DNA of 64,000 nucleotides from Tridacna crocea (GCA_943736015.1 OX031063.1:31802172-31866171); one strand, 5' to 3'. Positions 39,651 to 51,345 are shown, counted from the stretch's first letter. The notes: generated by a model not told the origin, from the sequence alone. Made by a program: numbers and translations.

Positions 39651-39821
39651 CATATTATTCCACACACTAAACCGTAATCCTTCAATTTTTATTCGTATTT
39701 TGCAGGGTGTTTTTAAAGCCATCCGCTGCATTGTTTTTTTTACCGTTAAGTTCAAGAGCTAAGCACAATCCGAGTTGTCTTTTTACGACCAGCCTCGGAA
39801 TTATGATTATTTCCCTCTACC

Positions 39822-40118
39822 ATTGTCCTACCAAACGTTTGATATGAAAATTGGTATGTTTTGCGGAAATTTTGGACCAAGACCAGCCTGTTCATGCATA
39901 CAGTCTGATCTTGGCCTAAACTTGGACCAAACTGAAAGCAATTGCAGACGACAAAATAAACGTAACTCAAAATTTGAAATTAGTTACCAGCAGGGTAGAA
40001 AGCGTTGTGGGAAAGGGAGAAAATGCTGATTACCAATATTTACTCCATGTCCCACAATGTCTTAAAAGGCTTCTCTCTCAGGATCGTAAAAACCAGGGAT
40101 TGTTTGGAAAAGTGTTAA
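39822..40118 (+). mobile_element. Family A MITE with a family B-like hairpin inside
   Basis: The left arm is interrupted by ~65 bp containing AAGACCAGCCTGTTC…ACAGTCTGATCTTGG, bounded by TTTTGGACCA and ACTTGGACCA. Right end GTTTGGAAAAGTGTTAA. Confidence 0.7.
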
Positions 40119-40774
40119 AGACTGTAGGGGAAAATACGGTGTTGACAGTGACAACATCACGGTCAATGACTGTATGTATATATCGTTTTGGAGTTCTCAA
40201 GGTTATTTTCCTTATGTTTTAGGGTTGTGGACAGAATCTGATATCCACAAGGAACATTCACAGAAGAAATTTATACTGATTACAGTCCAACTTTCTTAAT
40301 GGTAAGTCTTATTTTTCCTTCCAGACAGGATACCCAAGAAGGTTGTCAATATGACGCCAATATATACTGGTAATATAGCATGTGCAATGTGTCGTTACTT
40401 ATCAATAAATGGTTCAATCAGCCAATCACAAATTAGTGATAAAATTGTGAACTTTTAGTTCCATACATACTATTTACACATAGAACAGGAAAGCCAAGCC
40501 ATATTGTGTAAAAATATATTTGCTCCTATGATACACATTGCAGAAAACAATGATGAACATGCAGCAAGATCCTAACAAATACTTGTATATTAGTGACAGT
40601 TAGTACTATAGTACTGTTGTGGAAACGTAATGATTAAGGTCTAAAATACACACTTATTAAATAAAGTCTTTCCTTTGGTTGACATCAAGGTATGTATTTG
40701 TTTTGAAAGCATTTTACTTTGTTTCTGTCTAGATCTTTCATCATTTTAAGTTATATAACAGGAATAGTACATAT

Positions 40775-40852
40775 CATTGGTTTACTTCAAAAACCTCGAA
40801 ACTACAGCTTGTTCCAAGCTGTAGTTTCGAGGTTTTTTAAGTAAACCGACGA
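40775..40852. repeat. 78-bp short hairpin element (family H)
   Basis: GGTTTACTTCAAAAACCTCG and AACTACAGCTTG mirrored to AAGCTGTAGTTTCGAGG and AAGTAAACC. A second copy lies at 49656-49736. Confidence 0.85.
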
Positions 40853-41179
40853 TATATGATTTCGCTTTGTAAGTATAGTTAAATACTGCATCTATGTTAA
40901 ATGGTTATGCATGCTAAAAAGGAATGTGTTTGAAGAAAGTGCCAATAAGAAGCAAGCTTTCGTACTTTGTTGATATAAAATGCTCTGAACGTTTGATTAT
41001 GAGAGGTAAGTCGTATGAAGACAGCGGCGTAAAGAAATACACTCTGTGAATAGGGGTTTGGTGCATCAGCTAAAAGTATCGAACTAGATCAGCCGCAGCA
41101 GTCCGCAGTCGGTTGTTAAACAAAAAGAATTTTATGGATGCATAATGGGCCTGCATTCAACCCCTTTTTGCCTGGGTTT

Positions 41180-41422
41180 GTTATATTGGCCTGCAACACG
41201 GGAAAAGGGACACTCGGACATTTGCGTAAAGTCCGCGCAGGCTAATCCGAGACGGCACATTATGACTACGTAAGATATTGTCCTACAGTAGACTTTTGCG
41301 AAACAGAAAACCACATTAGAACGGTAAGTGTCATTTCGGATTAGCTGCGCGGACAGCCCAGGCTGATCCGAGAGGACACTTTGTCTGAATGCCCCTTTTC
41401 GTTTGTTGCACGCCATTATTAA
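41180..41422. mobile_element. Family C MITE
   Basis: GGCCTGCAACACGGGAAAAG…CCCCTTTTCGTTTGTTGCACGCC; two internal GGATTAGC/GGCTAATCC dyads. Confidence 0.75.
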
Positions 41423-42684
41423 GTAACTTTACATACTGTAAAACACAATGTAGTCGAGCTAAATTGTTGCTCTCGTGACAACAACAGACGTTAAGAGAAA
41501 ACAGGAAAAAAATAGATAGAAATGAAATCAAAACTCTCGACGTAAGAGATGATACCACTCATTGGATATTAAAGATCGACGAACTAATAAATTCAAAGCG
41601 CGCTAAAAGGAAAATTTCATTCATAGGGTAGAACAAAATCAGACTGCACAGATGTAGTCCGAACTTGAGTCTATAATGCCCTAAGAGTTTTGTTTAACCT
41701 CTAACCAAAGAATTCCGTGGCTTAACGACAATGATGTGTAGGCGGCGCTACCAACATTTTTACCCTATAATTTATAATATTTTCACTTTGAACTGGGTCG
41801 CCTGAGACACATAGGCATATAACTTATCGTGTTCAAGATGTCTTGTTTTCTTGTATCTGAATATGTTCATTCCATTTATTCTAAAGGTTGAAATATTAAT
41901 TAAAGTCTACAGTGTAGAGGGGTGACAAACTTCTAAGGAACTATATCTTATGTGCAAAGGTCAGCCCATTTGCATTATTCATACGCTGCATAAATCTTCG
42001 AATTAATTATTGGCTTAACCCTTTTGGCGCTGAAGGTAATTCCATTTGTTTTTTGGAAATTATGTAGAACGTAAATTATGTAGAATGGTATTAGACCATA
42101 AAGAAATTGAAGCCTGATCTTTAATCTATACCGTGAAATAACTTCTTTGATTATGAGAAATATTCCTTGAAAATGATACTTGAGACAGAGGATGCACACG
42201 TACCAACTGAACAAATGAGGATACACTTATTTCGCCATTCTTCTTTATTGAGTGTGTTGTAACACAGAAGTCCCTGAGAAATCTACAAAGAGTTCTAACG
42301 AATGGAAAACTGCTAAAAAATTGATTGAAAAATGAATAATCGTTATATATACATCTACATATCTTTATAAAGATAAGTCTAAACACATTATATTGCCATA
42401 CGTACAAGTCACATACAATTAAAAAACAACAACCAAGAAAGTGTGGTAAATGGGTTGAGCCACAAGTACAATAATTTATTACGACTCTCTCCATTGGTCA
42501 TTAAAGTAAACCTGCCTCACAAAATGGCAGAAAAATGCAAAATTAAGATTCAACAATAGTTTTACAAAAAAAAAAAAAACATTAAAAATCAAATACATGA
42601 TATCATTCATTACAATAAAACAATATATCAGTGTATCAAAACTGTCTCCATAGGATCGTACAGCTGCATAATTATGAACCAGTC
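41423..42684. other. Intergenic, no gene; eroded family B traces
   Basis: AAATCAGACTGCACAGATGTAG near 41638 and GGCTTAACCCTTTTGGCGCTG near 42012 are B relics. The long minus-strand frames at 41975-42494 show no domain. Confidence 0.45.
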
Positions 42685-42850
42685 TCTGTGAAAAAAAGGG
42701 TTTTATGCCTGTAAAACAGTGCCAAGCTAGGTAAGCCTTCGCAGTCTATGAAGGTTGACCTGAGTCGAAACTTTCTGCTATTGGTTAATTTTCTACTTAG
42801 ACCAGTACGTCTGATAATTCAGTTGTTTTTTGACAAACCTTTATGGATCG
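42685..42850. mobile_element. Family D element, decayed
   Basis: TAAGCCTTCGCAGTCTATGAAGGTTGACCTGAG hairpin and the TTGGTTAATTTTCTAC tail. Confidence 0.6.
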
Positions 42851-42851
42851 A

Positions 42852-43122
42852 TCATTATAATTGGCTTGCAACACGCGAAAAGGGTCATGCGGATATTTGC
42901 ATAAAGTTTCGTCTCGGATCAGTCCGCACAGACTAATCCGAGACGACACTTTACGAATGCATCACATTCTGTTCTACAGTATATAGACTTGCGCAAAACA
43001 GAAAATTACATAAAAAGGGAAAGTTTCGTTTCGGATTAGTCTGTGCTGACTGCGCAGGCTGATCCGAAACGAAACTTTACGCAAATTTTTGAATGCCCCT
43101 TTTCGCTTGTCGCAGGCCACAT
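42852..43122. mobile_element. Family C MITE
   Basis: TTGGCTTGCAACACGCGAAA…CCTTTTCGCTTGTCGCAGGCC; inner dyads GTCTCGGATCAGTCC…GACTAATCCGAGAC and TTTCGGATTAGTCTG…GATCCGAAACG. Confidence 0.85.
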
Positions 43123-43204
43123 GGTGTCTTGGTATGATGCGTCACGGAGATGTGCTAAACCCCCTTTCGCCAATGCGTAGCTCAAATATTTTTAGCGGCT
43201 GATT

Positions 43205-43575
43205 AAAGTTCATCAAGGTTTTACCATCTTAACGCTTCTAGTGCAACCTGGGATGAAATTTCATATTAGTTAACAAAAAAAATTATACCAATTGAATGTT
43301 TTTGTACATTTCCAACTAACTAGAAATTCCTTTGATGTCCATCTTTTGATATTTTTGTTAGTTTTCTGAAAAGGGAGGTAATTATTATCTCCCTTTGTAA
43401 TGAGAATAGAGTGGCCCTGAATTTATAAATGGTAATTCTAAGAAGGAAAAAAAAAAAAATGGAAAAAGTGGCGCTGTCAAAGTAGTATATCGATACTCAT
43501 TTTCAGTCATACCAACTTTTTCAGGATAATATTATAGTTGAAATAGCTGTTTTCTATTATAATGGTAGTACCCTA
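43205..43575 (-). mobile_element. Family F MITE
   Basis: Reverse-complement match to the other F copies through GAAAAGGGAGGTAATTATTA and AGAAATTCCTTTGATGTCCA; right end TAGTACCCTAA. Confidence 0.7.
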
Positions 43576-43774
43576 AGTTTGATTCTTGCCATCCTTCAAA
43601 GAAAGAAAGAGTGCAAGTATCAGATTTATCAATATGCAAGAATGACATTTCTTGGTAATTACAGATAGTTATCAGTGTCCATGTATGATAATAGGACCAA
43701 AATGTCGGACAGTTATCGAGAGAGTTGCCTCAAGAAATTGACATAGAATTTATCCTATGGCTTGGTGGTTTGTT

Positions 43775-43935
43775 TTTATATATGGCCTGCAACACGCAAA
43801 AAGTGGTATTTGGGTAAAGTGTCGTCTCAGATTAACCTGGGCACTCCGTGCAGGTTTATCCGAAACGACACTTTCCCTTTCCACGACGACACTTTACGAA
43901 AATGTCCGAATGCAATTTTAACCGTGATGCAACAC
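43775..43935. mobile_element. Family C MITE, internally deleted
   Basis: GGCCTGCAACACGCAAAAAG left, one central dyad, TTTACGAAAATGTCCGAATG right; about 110 bp shorter than complete copies. Confidence 0.7.
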
Positions 43936-44029
43936 AGTAAAATTGTATGCTGTGCTTTTGGCAACATTTTTAGTCATTTATAAGGCCATAGTTCATTTAT
44001 TCAGGTGACAATTACAAGTCTGGGACTTT

Positions 44030-44130
44030 GAGCGAGCATTCACCAGCCATTCTAGTCGAGTTTTAAATTTAGGCAGTGAAATAATAGTAGATCGGCCGAA
44101 ATATTTGGCTTTGCCAGAAAGAAATCACAT
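44030..44130. mobile_element. Family E MITE, decayed half
   Basis: AGCATTCACCAGCCATTCTA and GGCCGAAATATTTGGCTTTGCC. Confidence 0.45.
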
Positions 44131-44334
44131 TGCATTGAAGTTATAAAGAATCTCGAGGATAGGAATCAATGTGTAACTGGTTCGTGAATTGCGTCTTACC
44201 CCTAAATATACTAGATACACCAATTGAAATTTCCAGAAAAACATTCAACCCCTTTCCCCCCCCCCCCACAAAATAAAAAGAAAATATAAAAAAATAAAAA
44301 CAACGAATAATATATTTTTTACAGCGAATTCTCA

Positions 44335-45550
44335 GCATATCTGACCGTGTAGATTCAAGATTAGACTGCACGTTTTGTGCATTGTGTTCATGATTTATGC
44401 TGTTCGAAAGAACGCATCGAATGGCGTTTAGCAACATTAGCATTTAAACGGAAAGGTAAACGCTAACAATATAACAAGTGATTGAATTAACCCTTTGGCT
44501 ACTAAGCTTCTAAGCACCATTCAATGACCTTTTACGATCAGAGTAGGTCGAGATCAGACTGTACAAATCATATACACTCTCCGATAAGATCAAATCTAAC
44601 ATCCCCACTCCCAATTTCTTTGAAATAGTAAGGCTTTGGTATGTACTATAAGTGTGAAAGTTTCATTTAGCAGGATATGGGCTAAGCAAACCTTTTATCT
44701 AGTAATATGATCTATTTTGCACTTTTTCATAATGAGTAAAATTTAATAATAGACCAGTCTGGTATATATATATTTTTTTCGTATTCTTTAACGGCATTCC
44801 TCTCCTTCATCTGTTGGAGGTAAGGAATGATATCCCAGAGCAAAGTGAAACCAATTTTCATGAGTCAAAGGAACTATTATTTGATATAATGATAAATTAG
44901 TCCTTAAGGTAGCTTGGCATAAACTTCGGTTGGTTTTGCAGATAATGTAGAATCAAGATCAGAATTTATAGAAAGTGCTGTCTGATTTTCGATCTTTACA
45001 ATGAGATAACTTGTAAAAAAGTTTCACAAATATTACATTATAATTTGAACACAATAGTCGTTTTTGCAGATTGCGTATGCCTAAATCAAAGGAATGAAGT
45101 GAAACTATTTCAGAAGTCGAAGGATTAAGTGACCCTCTTAGCGCCATTGGCGAAACAATGGGCTTTTGTGGATAGTATGAATCAAGATCAGACTGCACAG
45201 TCCGTTCGGTCTGATCTTAGATCTGTATCGTAGTTTATATGGTGAAGCTTACGAGACAAAAATCAATCAGAGTTTCGGTGGATTTCATTTACAGTGTTCG
45301 AATTTGATAAAGTTTATTTCTATACATGACGATGAAAGTGTTATCCTTTTAAGCACGGTTCGTATCTGTACCTGCTTTTGGGCCAATTAAGATCACGATC
45401 AGACTGCACAGAACGTAGAGTCTGATCTTTGATCTACACTGTCCACTTTGCAGAGACATTCTGGATAAGAGCAACATTGAAATTGAATTTATTAATGTTT
45501 TAGTTGTTTGACTGAAAATGCCTGTAACAGTTATTCGGCGCTTAAAGTGT
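44335..45550. mobile_element. Cluster of five family B copies
   Basis: Cores at ~44362 (TTAGACTGCACGTTTTG), ~44551 (GAGATCAGACTGTAC), ~44958 (AGATCAGAATTTATAG), ~45188 (AGATCAGACTGCACAG) and ~45393 (ACGATCAGACTGCACAG). The second has TTAACCCTTTGGC at 44486. Copies differ strongly, so insertions were independent or old. Confidence 0.7.
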
Positions 45551-46104
45551 TAATTGATATAATGAGAATTAATAGAGTAATTCTGGATACGTTTATCATT
45601 ATGTGGAAAACGTGCTATTTCATCGTTACTTGAGCCATTTTGGAAGGATATTCTCTTATACCCACCTCGACATCGTTCTGCTCTAAAGCATTGCTCTTAA
45701 GCATTGATAAATTCCAGCAATTTTGGACTTTGTTATAGCATAGGAACTCACATAAGCAATCATCGCGATGGTAAGCTTTTTTTTTTTCATTGATCATTTG
45801 ATGAATTTGATTTGATGAGTCCCATGAATCAACTTATCTGATTTGTTCCTCTGCATGCAGTTGTCTTTTCAATGCTATTTCAAAACATTCCATTCGATTC
45901 TTATGTTACTTGTCATAACGGTCCGAATATTTCATGTCAGTTACCTTCAGACAAAAATTGGGAGCAGACGTTTTTGAAAACATCTTTGTGAAATATAGCT
46001 TATGGTGACGAGCAGCTTATGTTTTTGGTACAACGGTTTCATAAAGAATCGTCCACTGGGTGTAAAATTGCCATTCGAAACAGTAATATAGATATGAGCC
46101 ATGC
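45551..46104. other. Intergenic, no gene seen
   Basis: AT-rich, short frames only. Confidence 0.5.
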
Positions 46105-46345
46105 CCTCTGAAAAGAGGACTGAATACATCTGCAAAAAGCACCGATCCAGGTCAGCCTGCGCAGTCCGTGCAGGCTGGCCTGAGTCAATTCTTTTTGTCT
46201 TCAGCCAATTTTCTGCATGTTAACTGACAATATACCTCATGATTTATCCGATTGTCAGAAAAATTGGTTTTATGAATCCATGACCATGAAATGACTGCCG
46301 TGGTTTAATATATCAGGCGGATGTATTGAGCCTCTTTTTGCCAAA
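46105..46345. mobile_element. Family D element
   Basis: CAAAAAGCACCGATCCAGGTCAGCCTGCGC hairpin then CAGCCAATTTTCTGCATG, AATTGGTTTTATGAATCC, AATGACTGCCG. Confidence 0.75.
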
Positions 46346-47144
46346 TCTTAGCTTATATAATTTGAGAGACTGATCAGTCTGTTATTTATTATCCCGCATA
46401 CCAGAATGCTGGTTTTCTTTTACTTCATGTAGAAAAGTCTTGACTCTCGTTAACTCAAACTCTTGGTTAAAAAATTCCACATGTTTGAATTGTTCCAGCT
46501 GCTTGACCTATACTAGGTAATAAACAAACAGCTCGACCGTTTAAAATATGCCTTAATAATAATATGCACCGCTTTCTATTAGGTTATTTGACGAGTTATT
46601 ATTCATTTTACGATGGTTTTAAACTAGTGAGCCCTATTCTATTGCCACCGAAAGTGACACAGATTCAAGTGTAAAACGAAAAGCCTTATCTTTATACCGA
46701 GGCTGCTTATTCCACATTCGCTGGTCTGTCAGTACTTTCAGTACTTTGATTTTCCACTCTATTTTTGAATGGTTCGTCAGGATGGACTCGCGATTCGAAG
46801 AAAAACGATTCTAACAACAAAGTTTAGAAACTGTAAGGTGTTCTCTCCTGTTTTTTCACTGACTAGATTTATTCCTATTTGAATTCCCAACACGACCATA
46901 CCCGATAAAGGTGTCTCTTAGTCTTAGATCAGCTTAGAGCCTTATCTTGGTCTACTCTCTCTCTCTCTCTGTCATTGAAGTAAATTAGAAGCCATTTAAT
47001 GCCAATATATCTCATTCATGGTATCCAGTCATCTTGCACAATTTAGAAGAATACAGGTAAATATCTTTTCGGATAAAGAAGTCTGTTACGTTGCATTTCA
47101 TCCCATATTCTATATTATACGCGTGCTTTAACTAAGCTTTTATA
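46346..47144. other. Intergenic, no gene; (CT)n at 46955-46970
   Basis: No coding frame of note. Confidence 0.5.
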
Positions 47145-47354
47145 CACCCTTATCCTGCTAAATAACTAAAATAAAATTTTCGGTTCGATATTAATAACCC
47201 AAACATTGATGTTTCAAATTTATCTTTTAGGGAATAATATCGCCTTATCGGACTGAGTAGATACAAGATCAGACTGCACGTTCTGTGCAGTCTGATCTTG
47301 ATCTACACTGTCCGCAAAAGGTCTGCCAGTGGCACTTGAAAGCCAAATGGTTAA
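47145..47354. mobile_element. Family B MITE, complete
   Basis: ACCCTTATCCTGCTAAATAA left; perfect dyad AAGATCAGACTGCACGTTCT…CAGTCTGATCTTGATC; right end CCAAATGGTTAA. Confidence 0.88.
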
Positions 47355-47499
47355 AAGAGGAAACAAGTAGTATTTCCTCCCGACCCACAAAATTCTTGAC
47401 TTTCAAAGAGTAAGCTAGTCACCCGTGCCACATGTAAAAAGCCGTCTGCAATTTTAAAATTACATTGTCTGCCTGATAGCTTGCCCTGTAAGCCCTTCA

Positions 47500-47700
47500 A
47501 ACGATTCCCAGTGAGTTTTAACGAACCTGTGAAAGAAGGCTTTTTTAGAAAATGGTGCCACCATTTTATCCTTTTGTCGTAATGTTCTGTAAACCTACCA
47601 AGGACAAACTATAGCCTTTGAATCACATTTAAGTCCTCGTCTGCAATTGCCTTCAGTATGAACAAATCATTTTTTTTTTCGTCTGGTAAATAACTTTAGT
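47500..47700 (-). mobile_element. Family A MITE, strongly decayed
   Basis: GAACCTGTGAAAGAAGGCTT, AAGTCCTCGTCTGCAATTGC and TTTTCGTCTGGTAAATAAC in order. Confidence 0.55.
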
Positions 47701-47819
47701 TAAACCATTATGAAGTATTTGGCAAGTATCCAAAGTTGCACTCGTCGCCTTGACTGTTTGCCAGACGACAAAAGTTTTGACATGTCCATGTTGAGTGAAG
47801 CACCAATAATATACGTAGC

Positions 47820-48190
47820 TTAAAGAGGTAAGACCTGTGTAATGGAAAACAGGTATTTCCACTAAAATATCATCCTGCAAAATTAGCTATAATTAAAAAT
47901 GAGTATTATTGAACTACTTTCACCTATTCATTTTTTTCCTTTGTTTCCTTCTTTGAATTATCATTTACAAATCTAAAACCACTATAATCTCAATTCAAAA
48001 AGAGATAATAATTACCTCCCTTTTCAGAAAACTACCAAAATATCAAAAAATAATTTCAAGATAGACCTAAACGGAAAATTCTGATCCGTTAGAAATATGC
48101 AAAAATATTTCTGCATAAATACTTATTTATCCTTATCTATCAACCAGTTAGAATTTTCACCGGAAGTGCATTACACAGGTCTTACCTTAA
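47820..48190. mobile_element. Family F MITE, complete
   Basis: TTAAAGAGGTAAGACCTGTG at the left; right end in reverse complement TTAAGGTAAGACCTGTGTAA; body matches 9540-9902. Confidence 0.85.
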
Positions 48191-48209
48191 ATTACGAATT
48201 GTGCCCTTT

Positions 48210-48330
48210 AAACGATGGAAAACGTTGTGAGAAAATGAGAAAATGTTGGCCACCAGAATCTTCTCCTTTTCACACAATGTGTTCAAAAGTTTTTTTTTTT
48301 TATCTCTTGGTCGTTAAAACTCGAAATGGC
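48210..48330. mobile_element. Family A core, decayed
   Basis: GAAAACGTTGTGAGAAAATG…TTCTCCTTTTCACACAATGT. Confidence 0.6.
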
Positions 48331-49507
48331 AGGGGATAGGTTTGATACGGTTCTTTACTTTTGACTACAACACATTTTCCGTAAAATTCCGTAACACTGC
48401 CTGAAACGTTTCATGTTTTTACACACGAATTGAGACGTAATTACAGCAGACAGCGATTTTGACTTCCTGTGGACCTTTACGGAAGCATCAAACTCTGCTC
48501 TCTTCAGTTTTTACGACCTTTCTGCCCAGCCAAACTGTGGCTTATCAGTCAATCTTGTTTAAAACTTATCTGTTGGCACCAGGATCCATTTTAAGTGATT
48601 TGCATATCTTATCTCGTTTATATTTATCCTTCCGCTCTGACATGAGAAAAAAAGTCCGAAAAAAAGGTTGTTACGTGTAACATGGTTTAATCGGAATCCC
48701 TCTGAGAGAAAGGAAGATTTTTCTCATTCAAAAACACAGGAATTACGTTTGTGTAAAGATTTTTTTCTCCGTTTTACGTTTATTGCTTTTGATAATGTTC
48801 GCCTATAGATCTATCTACAAGGACGATTCTTGGTTAACATATGTTTTGGAAAAGTCATATAAACCCAAGAGAATATGTAATAAGAGAGGCATTCTTAGTC
48901 AGTCATGAACGTTAAACATTTGAGAAAAGTAGCCATTTACAAGAATGGACAATTGCTTTCTTTAACACCTAGTAGTTTCAAACTCAATTGTGTGGTACCG
49001 TTGTTTCAATTTGCAATCAAAGGAATAAGAGTATTGTAATATAACTACTTCCTGTGTTAAATTTCGTGAGCTATTTTATTTCATAGTGTTTATGTAATAA
49101 GTTCATGATTAAGAATTCTTTCTTTAGGCAGTTTATGCCTAAAACTTAAGAGAAAAAAAAGTAGAATCGGATTTTTGGTAAAGTTAAGACCAGACTATTG
49201 AATGTAATTATGGAGATTTTAACAAAGTGCTGGTTTTCTTACTTGTTTATCAAGAATGGACTATCTCAATTTAAAGGCTGGAAGGCTTCATGTATAAAGA
49301 TCCTTTCAGATTAATGAATTATTTTCAAGCCAGCTGTGGCTTATCGGCTTAGAATTCTGACCGTCGGCTCGTGTGAAAGGTAAGTGTCCAACTGGGACTT
49401 ATCTTGGGTTATTATACCCTGTGGTGAAATAAGAACTCGGAAAATATTTACCGAGCTTGAAAATGGGGATTCGTCCCACTTTTCTAACGTACATCATACC
49501 TACGTAT
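48331..49507. other. Intergenic, no gene seen
   Basis: AT-rich; no splice-bounded frames. Confidence 0.5.
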
Positions 49508-49795
49508 TAACCCTTAGGCTGCTAGCCGCGACTCACTTTTGTTTTTTGCGGACAGTGCAGATTAAGATCAGAATGCATTGAACGTACAGTCTGATCTTGG
49601 ATCTACACTGTCCGATAAGGATATCATTACCTTAAACGTAACTTTGAAATAGCAAATCGTCGCTTTACTTCCAAAACCTCGTAACTACAGCTTTTAACAA
49701 ACTGTAGTTATGAGGTTATGGAAGTAAACCGACGAAATAATTGGGTTTTACTATTAAATAGAACCTTTCATTTGAGCTACTTAGCAGGATACAGG
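49508..49795. mobile_element. Family B MITE with a family H hairpin inserted
   Basis: TTAACCCTTAGGCTGCTAGC left, core AAGATCAGAATGCATTGAAC, right end CTACTTAGCAGGATACAGG. The stretch 49656-49736 is the H hairpin. Confidence 0.85.
49656..49736. repeat. Family H hairpin, second copy, nested in family B
   Basis: TCGTCGCTTTACTTCCAAAACCTCG and its complement around GCTTTTAACAAACTG loop. Confidence 0.85.
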
Positions 49796-49860
49796 TGAAA
49801 AATATCTTCCCAATATTTTAGAGGAACAGATCTTATTCTCACACACAGGCAACAAAAAGC
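49724..49860 (+). repeat. Inverted duplication, left copy
   Basis: 137 bp whose reverse complement recurs at 50942-51083, including half of the H hairpin, the B right end and ~60 bp of unique flank ending ACACACAGGCAACAAAAAGC. Confidence 0.9.
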
Positions 49861-50039
49861 CTCGATTTCTTTTGAGGTCTAAAAATAAATTTCTCTGCAT
49901 TTGAAGATTTAGGTCACCAGGTAGCAGATAATATGTATCAGAGATCAAAATGCACGTTCTGTGTTATCTGATCTTGATCAACGCCTCTCGGAAAAAGCTA
50001 TTTAATACGCCATTGGCAGTGAAAGCGTTCACGAATTAC

Positions 50040-50182
50040 AATATGGCCCGCAAGACGCGAGTAGGGGCATTCGGACATTTGCGTAAAGTTCAGTCTCGGA
50101 TCAGCCTGCGCAGTCCGCTCAGGCTAATCCGAGACAACATCTTCCGATCCTGTGTGATTTTCTGTTTCATGCAAGTATAACG
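50040..50182. mobile_element. Family C MITE, left half
   Basis: GGCCCGCAAGACGCGAGTAG…GTCTCGGATCAGCCTGCGCA; right half lost after TTTTCTGTTTCATGCAAG. Confidence 0.7.
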
Positions 50183-50583
50183 TTACTGTGGGACAAACCT
50201 ATTATTATACTGCAAGGAAATTTCGGGCGATCTGATCGGATACTATACCCGAACATATATCATCTACACACCAACGTAAAATCAGTTTCCCTTTCGGGAG
50301 CCCCGTAAACATGACTAATCTATCAGCACAACGTAAAAAATGCGGCGTCGATCAGGATTAACATCAAGATTATGCACCAAGCTGCACGTTTTAACAAGTA
50401 TTACCAAGGTTTCAGTGAAGTCAGTTCCCAATGACGTCAGTTTTCAAAGAATTGGGGCACACGTAAGGGAATTTCCACTTCGTCCGCGTACTCAATTTTT
50501 TGAACAAAAAAAACAGGTAAGATTCGCTTAACACTGCAACTTAACGTTTGAATGGTAAAACTTCGCACTATGATAAATTTGTT

Positions 50584-50722
50584 GTACGGTCAGGTGGCAG
50601 GGGACTTGGAAACTTGTTCACGGCTGTGGTGAATCATGTCGCCGCCTCGCCTTCGGCTCGGGGCGACATGATTTACCACATCTGTGAACAAGTTTCCAAG
50701 TCCCCTGCCTCTTGACCGTAAA
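50584..50722. repeat. 139-bp near-perfect palindrome
   Basis: TTGTACGGTCAGGTGGCAGG… through GGGACTTGGAAACTTGTTCAC mirrored to GTGAACAAGTTTCCAAGTCCC and …CTTGACCGTAAAA; GC-rich centre GCCGCCTCGCCTTCGGC. Confidence 0.9.
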
Positions 50723-50734
50723 ACTAATAATGTT

Positions 50735-50790
50735 GACGTATAGGCCTGTCTCGGATTAGCCTGTGTGAACTGCAGAGGCTGATCTATCAA
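50735..50790. mobile_element. Family C fragment
   Basis: CCTGTCTCGGATTAGCCTGTGTGAACTGCAG; remaining parts absent. Confidence 0.4.
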
Positions 50791-50799
50791 ACAACAGGT

Positions 50800-50933
50800 T
50801 GTGCTTCAGATAATCCGGGGTCAGATCGGCTGCGGGAATCGATAGCCGTCGTTTGAAAGTTGTTGGCGAATATTGATGTATTGACGTCGTGAAGTCCCAC
50901 GGGATCGCACTGACCCCGCATTATCTGAAGCAC
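50800..50933. repeat. 134-bp element with 27-bp inverted ends
   Basis: GTGCTTCAGATAATCCGGGG…CCCCGCATTATCTGAAGCAC, with GTCAGATCG/CGCACTGAC adjoining. Confidence 0.85.
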
Positions 50934-50941
50934 TACCTTCA

Positions 50942-51083
50942 GCTTTTTGTTGCCTGTGTGTGCGAATAAGATCTGTTCCTCTAAAATATTGGGAAGATAT
51001 TTTTCACCTGTATCCTGCTAAGTAGCTCTTGAAAATGAAATGTTCTATTTAATAGTAAAACCCAATTATTTCGTCGGTTTACG
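50942..51083 (-). repeat. Inverted duplication, right copy
   Basis: Begins GCTTTTTGTTGCCTGTGTGT and ends ATTTCGTCGGTTTAC; a few indels against the left copy. Confidence 0.9.
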
Positions 51084-51214
51084 ACCAGGCAGTGAGATTC
51101 GCCAGAATTCAACCGCGACAGCTTGGCATTTAAGCTCTAGACTTACCATCATACGTTCTGTGTTACGTCACCACCATTTTGCATCACCACCATGCAGTTC
51201 GTTCGGCTCTTTTC

Positions 51215-51345
51215 GCGAAAATTCGGACGATATCAGGTAATGTTGATCCAAGATAAGGCTTCAGTGTCTTCGGATTCTGATCTTGATCTACACTGTCCGT
51301 GAAAACGCTATGAGTCGGGTTTACAAGCGTAAAGGTTATAAGTAC
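51215..51345. mobile_element. Family B MITE, partial
   Basis: GGATTCTGATCTTGATCTAC…ACTGTCCGTGAAAACG. Confidence 0.55.
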
